From: CAIWXH01 sp964555675
Lineage (GTDB): Bacteria; Chloroflexota; Chloroflexia; Chloroflexales; Chloroflexaceae
DNA: 21,697 bases
Assembly: GCA_964555675.1 (NCBI GenBank)
Contig: CAZKTU010000098.1
Coordinates: 1-21,697, forward strand
Reading direction: 5' to 3'
Shown: positions 6,765 to 14,216 of the stretch, in pieces
Layout: every line of letters begins with the position of its first letter
Position numbering within the stretch: the first letter of the stretch is position 1
The notes under the pieces: model-generated
What the model saw: only the letters and a program-made list of their open reading frames with translations
The model's database searches: none
What the model was told of the DNA's origin: nothing
Translations under genes and position numbers: made by a program

Positions 6765-8519
6765 TCAGGCGCGCTCGATGAGCGGCAGCAGTAGGTGGCT
6801 GGGCCGGGCGCGGTCGTGGAAGACGCTGTTGACGGCGACGACACAGTCGGCCTCGGCGTCGGCGGCGATGACCCCGCCGCTGTTGGTGTTGCGGTCGAAG
6901 CGCGGGAAGTTGCTGCTCGAGACCTCGAGCCTGATGCGGTGGCCCGCGTTGAAGCGGTTCGCCGTGGCCACCAGGTCGATCTCGAGCTCGTAGACCGCGC
7001 CGGGCTCGAGCAGCCGCGGGGCGGGCCCGACGCCGTAGCGGGCGCGCAAGATGCCGTCGGTGAGGATGATCGCCCTGCCGTCGGGGAAGACGTCGACCAG
7101 CTTGCCGGTGAAGTCGGTGTCGCGGGCCGATGAGGCCACAAACAGCCGCAGCCTGACGGGCCCGATGACCTCAACGGGGCGCTCGAGCGGGGGCGAGCTG
7201 TAGACCAGCACGTCGGGGCGGGCCTCGACGGCGCGCTGGTCGCGCGGGCCGCCGTTGACCGCGGCCTGAGCGCCCGGCAGCAGGGTGGCGCCGCCACAGG
7301 TCGGGGCCGGGTCGTGGGGGTCGTAGACGAAGCGGTCGGCCGGCTCGTCGCCGGGCGGCTCCCAGGCCAAGGCGCCGTCGCCGCCCAGCGTGTTGGCCCG
7401 CCCGCCGCCCCGCAGGTAGAGCGGGCGGTAGCGGGTGTCCGGCAGCGGCCAGTCCTCCTCCTCGCGCCACTCGTCGGCGCCCATCACGAAGAGCCTGACC
7501 GGGCTGTCGTTGCCGAGGCCGTTCTCTTCGCCCTTGAGCCAGTAGTCGAACCAGCGGATCTGGGCTCCGGCGAGATCGGCAGCGTCGACCCCGGCGAGGA
7601 GACCGAAGTCGCGCTCGGGGAAGACGCCGTGCCAATTGCCGTGAGACCAGGGGCCGATGATCAGGCCGGGGCGGCGGGCGGCCGCGCTGCCGCCCCGGTC
7701 GCGCATACCCTGATAGCTCGCAAGGGTGCCGGCGAGGAAGAGGTCGTACCAGCCGCCGATGTTCAGGGCCGGGGCCGTGAGGCGCTCGTAGGCTGCGCCG
7801 GCCGCGATCGGTCGCCAATAGTCGTCGTCGGTGGGGTGGGCCAGCCAGTCGCCGTAGAACGGCGCGGTCCGCGCCAGCTCGGGGGCGTCACAGAGGGGCA
7901 GGCGCCGGTAGAGGCTATCGATGCGCCCCAGGGCGCCCATGGCCGCGCCCACCTCGCCGAGGGTCGCGCGGCGAGCGGAGAGGCGGCGGTACAGCTCGGG
8001 CAGCGTGAAGTAGCCCAGAGCCCAGTAGAGCAGGAAGCCGAGCTGTAGCGCCCCGCCCTGGTAGCACCAGGGCGTGTGGAACTGGTCGGAGGTGATGAAG
8101 GGCGCCAGGGCCTGCACCGCGGCGGGGTCTTCGGCCGCGGCGAGCCACTGCACGGCGCCGAGGTACGAGCCGCCCAGCATGCCCACGGCCCCGCTCGACC
8201 AGGGCTGGGCGGCGGCCCAGCGCAGCGTATCGGCGCCGTCGGGGCCCTCCTGGAAGAAGGGCGAGAGCGTGCCGCCCGACTGGAAGCAGCCGCGACAGTC
8301 CTGCACCAGCACAGCGTAGCCGGCCTGGGCGAGGCGCAGGGGGTCGGGCATGAGCAGCACCAGGACCGCGGTCAGATCTTTATTGTAGGGGAGGCGCGCG
8401 ACGAGGGTGGGGCAGGGGTCGTCGGTCGCCGGGCGGTAAATATCGGTCGCCAGGTCTACGCCGTCGCGCATGGGGACGGGGACATTCTTCTGGACTACGA
8501 TGTCCATGGCTGGGCTCAT
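6765..8519 (-). CDS. CocE/NonD-family hydrolase (peptidase S15-like)
   Basis: A 584-residue alpha/beta hydrolase of the X-Pro dipeptidyl-peptidase S15/cocaine-esterase group, which cleaves esters or acyl-peptide bonds. Family marks: the N-terminal VPVPMRDGVDLATDIYRP, QDCRGCFQSGG (oxyanion region), the nucleophile elbow GGSYLG (Ser118), GGWYD (Asp259) and GPWSHGNW (His293) as likely remaining triad members, and the C-terminal jelly-roll domain with PVRLRLFVASSARDTDF and RIRLEVSSSNFPRFDRN. Length is normal for the family. There is no signal peptide, so it is probably cytoplasmic. The start ATG at 8519 has only a weak ribosome site. It follows the GntR regulator by 50 bases on the same strand, so the regulator probably controls it. 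Confidence 0.93.
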   Translation of the reverse strand: MSPAMDIVVQKNVPVPMRDGVDLATDIYRPATDDPCPTLVARLPYNKDLTAVLVLLMPDPLRLAQAGYAVLVQDCRGCFQSGGTLSPFFQEGPDGADTLRWAAAQPWSSGAVGMLGGSYLGAVQWLAAAEDPAAVQALAPFITSDQFHTPWCYQGGALQLGFLLYWALGYFTLPELYRRLSARRATLGEVGAAMGALGRIDSLYRRLPLCDAPELARTAPFYGDWLAHPTDDDYWRPIAAGAAYERLTAPALNIGGWYDLFLAGTLASYQGMRDRGGSAAARRPGLIIGPWSHGNWHGVFPERDFGLLAGVDAADLAGAQIRWFDYWLKGEENGLGNDSPVRLFVMGADEWREEEDWPLPDTRYRPLYLRGGGRANTLGGDGALAWEPPGDEPADRFVYDPHDPAPTCGGATLLPGAQAAVNGGPRDQRAVEARPDVLVYSSPPLERPVEVIGPVRLRLFVASSARDTDFTGKLVDVFPDGRAIILTDGILRARYGVGPAPRLLEPGAVYELEIDLVATANRFNAGHRIRLEVSSSNFPRFDRNTNSGGVIAADAEADCVVAVNSVFHDRARPSHLLLPLIERA

Positions 8520-8569
8520 GCTGCTGCTAGGTGTGGCGGTCGGGGTCCGACAGATGACGGCGGGCCGGC

Positions 8570-9229
8570 TCAGGCGGTGGCGGGGAGCGCAGCGAGGGCC
8601 TGGGCGAAGCTAGCTCGCATATGCTCGCCGGCGGTGATGGCGCGGGCCCGGTCGCCCTGCTGCAGGGCGCTGTAGATCGCCTGGTTCAGCTCGAGCGTCT
8701 CGAGCGAGATCGTGTCGGCCATGCGCAGCAGGATGAGGCGCTCGAGGAGGGGGTAGCGGTCGGCGATCAGGCGGCCGAGCTCGCGGTTGCCGCCGGCGGC
8801 CACGATAATGCTGTGGAAATCGGTGTGAGCCATCAGGGCGGCGCGGCGGTCGCCTCGCTCGAGGGCCTCGGCCTGCTCGCTGAGGGTGGCGCCCAGGGCA
8901 TCGAGGGCCTCGGGGCCGATCCGCGGCACACCCCAGTCGTAGCCGGTCTGCCAGAGGACCCGCTGGACAGCGTACAGCTCGCGCATCGCCTCGAGGTTCA
9001 GGGGTGCGACCCGCTTGAGCTTGTTGGGCTGGATCTCGACCAGGCCCTCGCTTGAGAGCTGCACCAGGGCCTCGCGCACGGGGGTCGGGCTGAGGCCGAG
9101 CTGCGTGGCGAGCTCGGCGTCCTTCAGCACCTCGCCGGGCTGCAGGCTGCCGGTGACGATCTCGTTGCGCAGGTGCTCGACCGTCGCCTCACGTAGGGTG
9201 GAAGGGGACTGAAGGCGGGTCACGCCCAT
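8570..9229 (-). CDS. GntR-family transcriptional regulator, FCD (FadR) subfamily
   Basis: A 219-residue regulator. The N-terminal winged helix-turn-helix spans about residues 8-75 (LREATVEHLRNEI, then AELATQLGLSPTPVREALVQLSSEGLVEI, the hallmark of GntR proteins). The C-terminal all-helical FCD ligand domain follows. It keeps the FHSIIVAAGGNREL segment (His139) and EHM (His203). The usual His of the EHxxI motif in the penultimate helix is Asn182 (LNQAIYSALQQGD), so metal binding may be altered; this is by eye. The ATG at 9229 starts the unit. FCD proteins respond to organic acids and usually repress neighbouring catabolic genes. The CocE hydrolase downstream, and perhaps the monooxygenase-esterase operon, are the obvious targets. 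Confidence 0.93.
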   Translation of the reverse strand: MGVTRLQSPSTLREATVEHLRNEIVTGSLQPGEVLKDAELATQLGLSPTPVREALVQLSSEGLVEIQPNKLKRVAPLNLEAMRELYAVQRVLWQTGYDWGVPRIGPEALDALGATLSEQAEALERGDRRAALMAHTDFHSIIVAAGGNRELGRLIADRYPLLERLILLRMADTISLETLELNQAIYSALQQGDRARAITAGEHMRASFAQALAALPATA

Positions 9230-9244
9230 AAAGCTGCTTACCTG

Positions 9245-9296
9245 TATAGACTATAGAATCTGCATCCATCATACTAGTATGTGATGACTTTCGCAA
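9245..9296 (-). promoter_or_regulatory. Promoter of the GntR-CocE unit with overlapping palindromes
   Basis: Read on the minus strand, TTGCGA (9291-9296), a 17-base spacer and TATGAT (9268-9273) make a good sigma70-type promoter for the regulator gene. A perfect 12-bp palindrome CATACTAGTATG (9270-9281) overlaps the -10 and the spacer and would be a natural autoregulatory operator. Just downstream, TATAGACTATA (9245-9255) is an odd-centred palindrome, followed by ATAGAAT, the half-site also found in the esterase promoter palindrome. Operator identity is inference. Confidence 0.6.
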
Positions 9297-9304
9297 TAGA
9301 TTCC

Positions 9305-9335
9305 TGAAAGGGGCGGCGGCGCGCGCCGCCGCCCC
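9305..9335 (-). terminator. Terminator-like 26-bp perfect palindrome after the monooxygenase gene
   Basis: The bases 9310-9322 (GGGGCGGCGGCGC) and 9323-9335 are exact inverted copies, giving an 11-bp or longer GC stem. On the minus-strand transcript it lies 8 bases after the stop codon of the monooxygenase and is followed by CTTTC. The T-run is short, so this is intrinsic-like rather than textbook. It separates the esterase-monooxygenase unit from the regulator promoter. Confidence 0.65.
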
Positions 9336-9343
9336 AGCGAGCA

Positions 9344-11020
9344 TCAGGCGTTCACGGCCAGGGACTCGGCGCCCGCGGCGAGCGAGCCCTCGTGGCGGCT
9401 CAGGCTGAAGCCCTCGTAGCCATTGGCGGCGATCTCATCGCACCTCTTGCGGTAGGGGCCGACCCCGCCGATGTAGGGCATGAAGACGCGGGGCTTCCCG
9501 GGGATATTGGCGCCGACGTACCACGAGTTGGCCAGGGGGTAGAGGGTGTAGTTGCCGACGATGTTGACGTGCTCGACCCAGGCGTCCTCGGCCTCGCGAG
9601 TGGCCTCGATGCTGCTCAGGTCGTTGCGGACCATATACTCGATGCAGTCGCTGATCCACTCGACATGCTGCTCGATCGAGACCATCATATTGCTCAGCAC
9701 CGAGGGGCTGCCGGGGCCGGTGATCGTAAAGAGGTTGGGGAAGCCCTCGACGGCCAGGCCCAGGTAAGCCCGCGGGCCCTCTGCCCACTTCTCCTTGATA
9801 CTCTGGCCGCCCTTGCCGCGAATGTCGATATTGAAGAGCGCGCCGGTCATGGCATCGAAGCCGGTGGCGAAGACGATCGCGTCGAGCTCATACTCCTTGC
9901 CGCCGGTCAGCACGCCGCGCTCGGTGATCGTCTCGATCGGCGCGTTGCGCACATCGACCAGAGTCACATTGTCGCGGTTGTAGGTCTCGAAATACTCGGT
10001 ATCGACACAGGGGCGCTTGGTGCCGATCGGATGGTCCTTGGGCAGCAGCATTTCGGCGACCGCGGGGTCCTTGACGATCGAGCGGATCTTGCTGTGGACG
10101 AACTCGGCGGCGTACTGGTTGGCCTCTTTGTTGGTGAGGAAATCGGCGAAGGCGGCGATGATCGTGGCCCCGCCGTACTGCCAGCGGGCCTCGAACTCGC
10201 GCTCGCGCTCCTCGGGGGTGACCTCGAGGGCCGACTTCATGCTCGTCTCGGTCACCGCGAAGGGCACGCCGAAGAACGACTCGCGGGCCGCGACGCGATG
10301 GTCGCGGTAGCGGGCCTTCATCTGGCGCTGCACCTCGGGGTCGAGCGGGTGGTTCTGGGCGGGCATGCTGAAGTTCGGGGTGCGCTGGAAGACGGTCAGG
10401 TGGGCGGCCTGCTTGGCGATCTGGGGGATGGCCTGGATGGCGGTCGAGCCGGTGCCGATTACGCCGACGCGCAGACCGCTGAAGTCGACGCCCTCTTTGG
10501 GCCACATGCCGGTGTGGTACCAGGGGCCCTTGAAGCTGTCCAGCCCCTTGAAGTTGGGGCGGTTCGGGGTCGAGAGGCAGCCCGTGGCCATGACGCAGAA
10601 GCGGGCTGAGACCACATCGCCCTGGCTGGTGGTGATCATCCAGCGCTTCGCCGACTCGTCGAAGTGGGCGCTGGTGACCTTGGTATTGAACTGAATATCG
10701 CGGCGCAGATCGAAGCGGTCGGCGACGTGGTTGGCATAACGCAGGATCTCGGGCTGGGTCGGGTAGCGCTCGGTCCACTCCCACTCCTGCTCGAGCTCGG
10801 GCGAGAACGAGTACGAGTACTCGAGACTCTCGACGTCGCAGCGGGCGCCCGGGTAGCGGTTCCAGTACCAGGTGCCGCCGACGCCATCGCCCGACTCATA
10901 GACCCTGGTGCTCAGGCCGAGCTGGCGCAGGCGATAGAGCTGATACATCCCGGCGAAACCGGCGCCGACGACCACGGCATCGTACTCCACGACCTTTCCT
11001 GGGCTGGACTGCTCAGACAT
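9344..11020 (-). CDS. Flavin-dependent Baeyer-Villiger-type monooxygenase
   Basis: A 558-residue class B flavoprotein monooxygenase of the cyclohexanone/phenylacetone monooxygenase group. It inserts one oxygen of O2 next to a ketone to give an ester or lactone, using FAD and NADPH. Seen: FAD Rossmann motif GAGFAG (19-24), GGTWYWNRYPG (48-58), the type-I BVMO fingerprint FKGPWYHTGMWP (163-174; FxGxxxHxxxWP), and the NADPH Rossmann motif GTGSTA (189-194). FATGFDAMTG and GPGSPSVLSNM appear later, as in the family. Length is typical. The start ATG at 11020 is preceded by AAGGAG at 10 bases; an in-frame GTG at 11059 has no ribosome site. It follows an esterase on the same strand, which could hydrolyse the ester product. 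Confidence 0.95.
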   Translation of the reverse strand: MSEQSSPGKVVEYDAVVVGAGFAGMYQLYRLRQLGLSTRVYESGDGVGGTWYWNRYPGARCDVESLEYSYSFSPELEQEWEWTERYPTQPEILRYANHVADRFDLRRDIQFNTKVTSAHFDESAKRWMITTSQGDVVSARFCVMATGCLSTPNRPNFKGLDSFKGPWYHTGMWPKEGVDFSGLRVGVIGTGSTAIQAIPQIAKQAAHLTVFQRTPNFSMPAQNHPLDPEVQRQMKARYRDHRVAARESFFGVPFAVTETSMKSALEVTPEEREREFEARWQYGGATIIAAFADFLTNKEANQYAAEFVHSKIRSIVKDPAVAEMLLPKDHPIGTKRPCVDTEYFETYNRDNVTLVDVRNAPIETITERGVLTGGKEYELDAIVFATGFDAMTGALFNIDIRGKGGQSIKEKWAEGPRAYLGLAVEGFPNLFTITGPGSPSVLSNMMVSIEQHVEWISDCIEYMVRNDLSSIEATREAEDAWVEHVNIVGNYTLYPLANSWYVGANIPGKPRVFMPYIGGVGPYRKRCDEIAANGYEGFSLSRHEGSLAAGAESLAVNA

Positions 11021-11090
11021 TGGCGTCGCTCTCCTTTGCGTTTGTGGCTTCATTACCACGTTGCGCGTCGCGGCAGGGCAGGGGCAACTC

Positions 11091-11166
11091 GCCCGACAAC
11101 CTCGTCGGGCAGGCAGAGAAAGCAGCGGGCAGGCTTACCGTAAGGGCGCACCCATTGTGTGCGCCC
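11091..11166. other. Two hairpins between the esterase and monooxygenase genes
   Basis: Hairpin 1 pairs GCCCGAC (11091-11097) with GTCGGGC (11104-11110) around a 6-base loop. Hairpin 2 pairs GGGCGCAC (11144-11151) with GTGCGCCC (11159-11166) around 7 bases. No T-run follows on either strand, so they are more likely processing or attenuation structures in the esterase-monooxygenase mRNA than strong terminators. They could set different expression levels for the two genes. The remaining bases of this 164-base gap hold nothing else I can name. Confidence 0.55.
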
Positions 11167-11184
11167 AGCAGCCCGGTCAGTGCA

Positions 11185-12120
11185 CTAAGCCGGCTGAGCG
11201 GCGAGGTGGTGCTCGATCGTGGCGGCGATCTGCTCGATGGCCTGGGCGCCGGCCGGCAGCATCAGCAGGGTGAAGAAGCCGTGCATCTGGCCGGGGTAGC
11301 GGGTCAGCTCGACGGGGACGCCGGCGGCCTGCAGGCGTGCGGCGTAGGCCTCGCCTTCGTCGCGCAGCACGTCGTGCTCGGCGGTGATCACCAGGGCGGG
11401 GGGCAGCCCGCCGAGGTCTTGCGCCTGCAGCGGCGAGGCGTCGGGCTCGGCGCGCCGGCCGGTCTCGGGGGCGTAGTTATCCCAGAACCAGGCCATGGCC
11501 TCGCGGGTGAGCATCAGCTGGTTGGCCGGGTCGCTGTACGAGCCGTTGTCGAGATTGGCGTCGGTGACGGGGTAGACCAGTAGCTGCAGGGCGATCGCGG
11601 GGCCGTTGCGGTCGCGCGAGCGCTGGGCCACCACGGCTGCGAGGTTGCCGCCCGCGCTGTCGCCGGCCACAATGATCGGCAGGCTCATGCCATGCTCTTT
11701 GAGGTGGGCCGCCATCCACTCGAGGGCCAGGTAAGAGTCGTCGGCCGCTGTGGGGTAGCGGTGCTCGGGGGCCAGACGGTAGTCGACCAGGGCCACGGCG
11801 CAGCCGGTGCGGTTGGCCAGCCTGCGGCCGAGGGTGTCGAACTCGTCCATGGCGCCGATGACCCAGCCGCCGCCGTGGTAGTAGATGATCATCGCGCGCG
11901 GCGCGCCCTGGGGGACGAGGACGCGGATGGGGAACGAGCCGCCGTCGGGTGTGGCGACGGTGTGCTCGATCACCTGGGCTACCTCGGGGCCGGGGCCGTA
12001 CATCTCCTTGAGTTGGGCGCCGAGGGCGCGGGCCTCGGCCGGGGTCATCTCGTGCAGGGCCTTGCCTCCGGCCTCACCCATGGCGGTCAGGAACGCAGTC
12101 GTCGCGGCGTCGAGAGCCAT
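11185..12120 (-). CDS. HSL-family alpha/beta hydrolase (esterase/lipase, family IV)
   Basis: A 311-residue carboxylesterase of the hormone-sensitive-lipase family. Seen in order: a helical cap (about 1-50), oxyanion motif HGGGW (82-86), VDYRLAPEHRYP (112-123), nucleophile elbow GDSAGG (Ser155), then EHDVLRDEG (Asp250) and QMHGFF (His280). All triad members are present and the length is normal. It has no signal peptide, so it probably acts in the cytoplasm. The ATG at 12120 is chosen because AAGGAGGAG lies just before it; an in-frame ATG at 12147 has no such site. It is the first gene after a strong promoter and is followed by the Baeyer-Villiger monooxygenase, a pairing that would turn ketones into an acid and an alcohol. 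Confidence 0.95.
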   Translation of the reverse strand: MALDAATTAFLTAMGEAGGKALHEMTPAEARALGAQLKEMYGPGPEVAQVIEHTVATPDGGSFPIRVLVPQGAPRAMIIYYHGGGWVIGAMDEFDTLGRRLANRTGCAVALVDYRLAPEHRYPTAADDSYLALEWMAAHLKEHGMSLPIIVAGDSAGGNLAAVVAQRSRDRNGPAIALQLLVYPVTDANLDNGSYSDPANQLMLTREAMAWFWDNYAPETGRRAEPDASPLQAQDLGGLPPALVITAEHDVLRDEGEAYAARLQAAGVPVELTRYPGQMHGFFTLLMLPAGAQAIEQIAATIEHHLAAQPA

Positions 12121-12221
12121 ACACTCCTCCTTGAGCGATACGGGCAACGAGGGGCCGTCCCCGGCGCCTACAACCCCGGGGAAGAGAATGATATTGATAT
12201 CTCAAAAGAATGGATGTTTAG

Positions 12222-12249
12222 AGTATAGAATATATTCTATTGTTGTCAA
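12222..12249 (-). promoter_or_regulatory. Esterase-monooxygenase promoter with 16-bp operator palindrome
   Basis: On the minus strand TTGACA (12244-12249), 16 bases and TATACT (12222-12227) form a near-consensus promoter about 100 bases ahead of the esterase start. The perfect palindrome ATAGAATATATTCTAT (12225-12240) fills the spacer and overlaps the -10, the position expected of a repressor operator. Its half-site ATAGAAT recurs at 9253-9259 in the leader of the GntR gene, which makes that regulator the first candidate to bind here. Confidence 0.72.
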
Positions 12250-12279
12250 GGGGGAAACTGTTTGACACGTGCAGCTGCA

Positions 12280-12308
12280 TTGACAGCCTGAATCAGGCCG
12301 TCTATGAT
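12280..12308 (+). promoter_or_regulatory. Near-consensus promoter of the seven-gene glycolipid-type cluster
   Basis: TTGACA (12280-12285), a 17-base spacer, and TATGAT (12303-12308) form one of the best sigma70-type promoters in the window, and it points into the cluster that starts at 12384. The expected start of transcription near 12315 leaves a leader of about 70 bases. It is divergent from the esterase promoter; the 16-bp palindrome lies about 40 bases upstream of its -35 and could affect both directions. Confidence 0.72.
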
Positions 12309-12331
12309 AGCCTTGCGGCGGAGGGGCCGCG

Positions 12332-12396
12332 ATGCCCTGGTGATGGAGCACGGCCCGGCATGGTGGCAACGAGAGACTGAGCGATGCGTGTTCTGA
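12332..12396 (+). other. Two coupled tiny leader ORFs upstream of the reductase gene
   Basis: The strongest ribosome site in the leader (GGAGGGG, 12320-12326) serves not the reductase but a three-codon frame ATG-CCC-TGG-TGA (12332-12343). Its stop overlaps (TGATG) the start of a 17-codon frame MEHGPAWWQRETERCVF ending at 12396, 10 bases inside the reductase gene and out of frame with it. The reductase ATG at 12384 itself has only a weak site, and an in-frame TGA at 12378 excludes an earlier start. This may be translational coupling or an attenuator, or it may be chance. Confidence 0.35.
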
Positions 12397-13376
12397 TCAC
12401 CGGCGGTACTGGCTTCATCGGGCGACACCTGGGCGCCGCCCTGATGCGCCGCGGCCACGAGGTGCGGCTCATGGGCCGCAACTTTGCGCCCTGCGCCGAC
12501 CTGCTCGCCGCCGGGGCCACCGCCGTGCGCGCCGATCTGCGCGACCCCGACGCCGTCTCGGCCGCCATCGCCGGGGCCGAGGCCGTCTGCCACGCGGGCG
12601 CCTTCTCGGCGCCGTGGGGCCGCCGCGCCGACTTCTTCGCGACCAATGTCGCCGGCACGGCCAATGTGCTCGCCGCCTGTCGCCGCCACACCGTCGGCCG
12701 GCTGGTAGCGATCTCGTCGCCCGCCGTGGTCTTCGACGGGCGCGATCTGGTCGACTCGACCGAGGCGGCCCCCTATCCGCGCCGCTTCAGCTCGATCTAC
12801 GCCCTCACCAAGAAGCTGGCCGAGGATCTGCTGCGCGCCGCTCCGGACGTGCCCACCGTGATCCTGCGCCCCAAGGCCGTCTTCGGCCCCGGCGACGAGG
12901 CCCTGCTGCCCCGTCTGGTCGCCGCCGCGCGCGCGGGCCGCCTACCCCAGATCGGCCACGGGCGCAACCTGGTCGACCTGACCTATGTCGATAATGTGGT
13001 CCACGCCGTCGAGCTGGCCCTCGCGGCCGAGGGGGCCGTCGGCGGCACCTACACCATCACCAACGACGAGCATGTGCCCCTGTGGGAGCTGCTGCGCACG
13101 GTTTTCCGGCGCCTGGGCGTGCCCGCCCGGCTGCGCCCCATGCCCCTTGGCCCGATGCTCGCCGTCGCAGCCCTCATGGAGGCCCGGGCCGCCATCACAG
13201 GCCGCGAGCCCCTGCTCACGCGCTACAGCGTGGCGATCCTCGCCCGCACCCAGACCTACGACATCTCGGCCGCCCGACGCGACCTGGGCTATGCACCCCT
13301 GATCTCGGTGGCCGAGGGGGTCGAGCGCAGCCTGGCCGCCCTCGCCGCCCCGAGCCCTGTGGAGCTCGCCGTATGA
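12384..13376 (+). CDS. NAD-dependent epimerase/3-beta-HSD-like extended SDR
   Basis: A 330-residue NAD(P)-dependent reductase or epimerase of the extended short-chain dehydrogenase class. GGTGFIG (7-13) is the dinucleotide-binding motif. The catalytic set is the Ser pair in AISSPAVVF (around 111) and YALTK (Tyr139, Lys143). RPKAVFGPGDE (about 162-172) and the C-terminal substrate region follow. It resembles the group containing sterol dehydrogenases and the beta-hydroxyacid reductase OleD, which act on long hydrophobic substrates, so reduction of a beta-keto acyl product is plausible. It opens the seven-gene cluster; its TGA overlaps the next ATG (ATGA). The start is fixed by an upstream in-frame stop. 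Confidence 0.9.
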   Translation: MRVLITGGTGFIGRHLGAALMRRGHEVRLMGRNFAPCADLLAAGATAVRADLRDPDAVSAAIAGAEAVCHAGAFSAPWGRRADFFATNVAGTANVLAACRRHTVGRLVAISSPAVVFDGRDLVDSTEAAPYPRRFSSIYALTKKLAEDLLRAAPDVPTVILRPKAVFGPGDEALLPRLVAAARAGRLPQIGHGRNLVDLTYVDNVVHAVELALAAEGAVGGTYTITNDEHVPLWELLRTVFRRLGVPARLRPMPLGPMLAVAALMEARAAITGREPLLTRYSVAILARTQTYDISAARRDLGYAPLISVAEGVERSLAALAAPSPVELAV

Positions 13377-14209
13377 GCGCACCCGCCGTCCGCTTGCGCC
13401 TGCTCGACACGGGCTTCTGCCGGGTGCCTGGCAACCACGTGCTGCGGGGCGCCCCCCCCGACCCCATGGACTGTCACGCCCTGGTCGCCCTGATCGAGCA
13501 CCCCAGCCGGGGCTATCTGCTCTGGGACGCCGGCTACGCCCCGCGCCTGCTCGAGGCCCTGCGCCCCTGGCCCTTCCTGCTCTACCGCATGGCGACCCCC
13601 CTGCACCTCGACCCGCGCCTGGCCGCGGTCGATCAGCTCGCCCGGCTGGGGGTGGCCCCATCCGAGATCGGGCAGGTGATCGTCTCGCACTTCCACGCCG
13701 ACCACATCGCCGGCCTGCGCGACTTCCCCGCGGCCGCCATCGTCGCCGACGCCGCCGCGATCGACAGTGTGCTCGGCCTGGACGGTGTGGCGGCCCTACG
13801 CCGCGCCTATGTGCCCGCCCTGATGCCGGCCGACTTCGTCGAGCGGGTCAGGCCGATCTTCCGCTTCGATGGGCCCGAGGTGGGGCCCCTCGGCCCCAGC
13901 CACGACCTCTTCGGCGACGGTTCGCTGCTGCTGCTGCGCCTGCCGGGCCACGCCCGCGGGCAGCTCGGCCTGCTCTTGCGCACTGCCAGCGGCCCGGCCC
14001 TGCTGGCCGCCGACGGCGCCTGGACGACCCGCTCGATCCGCGAGCGGCGCGGCCCCGGTCGGGCGGGCTACCTGATCGCCGACGATGCGCGCGCCCTCGA
14101 CCAGACCCTCGACCGGCTCCACGCCTTCGCCCTGGCCAACCCCACGGTGGCGCTGATCCCGACCCACTGCCCCGAGAGCTACGCGCGGGCACAGGGCGGG
14201 GAGCTGTAG
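13373..14209 (+). CDS. MBL-fold metallo-hydrolase
   Basis: A 278-residue metallo-beta-lactamase-fold hydrolase. All expected metal ligands are visible: HFHADH (His106, His108, Asp110, His111), His193 in PGHARGQLG, Asp214 in LAADGAW, and His265 in PTHCPE. WDAGYAP (51-57) precedes the metal site, as in lactonase or quinolone-type members. There is no signal peptide. Substrates in this fold include thioesters, lactones and phosphodiesters. In this cluster an acyl-thioester or lactone hydrolase is a reasonable inference but unproven. The ATG overlaps the preceding TGA by 4 bases, so the genes are translationally coupled. The next gene starts 7 bases after its stop. Confidence 0.92.
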   Translation: MSAPAVRLRLLDTGFCRVPGNHVLRGAPPDPMDCHALVALIEHPSRGYLLWDAGYAPRLLEALRPWPFLLYRMATPLHLDPRLAAVDQLARLGVAPSEIGQVIVSHFHADHIAGLRDFPAAAIVADAAAIDSVLGLDGVAALRRAYVPALMPADFVERVRPIFRFDGPEVGPLGPSHDLFGDGSLLLLRLPGHARGQLGLLLRTASGPALLAADGAWTTRSIRERRGPGRAGYLIADDARALDQTLDRLHAFALANPTVALIPTHCPESYARAQGGEL

Positions 14210-14216
14210 GGGCGCC

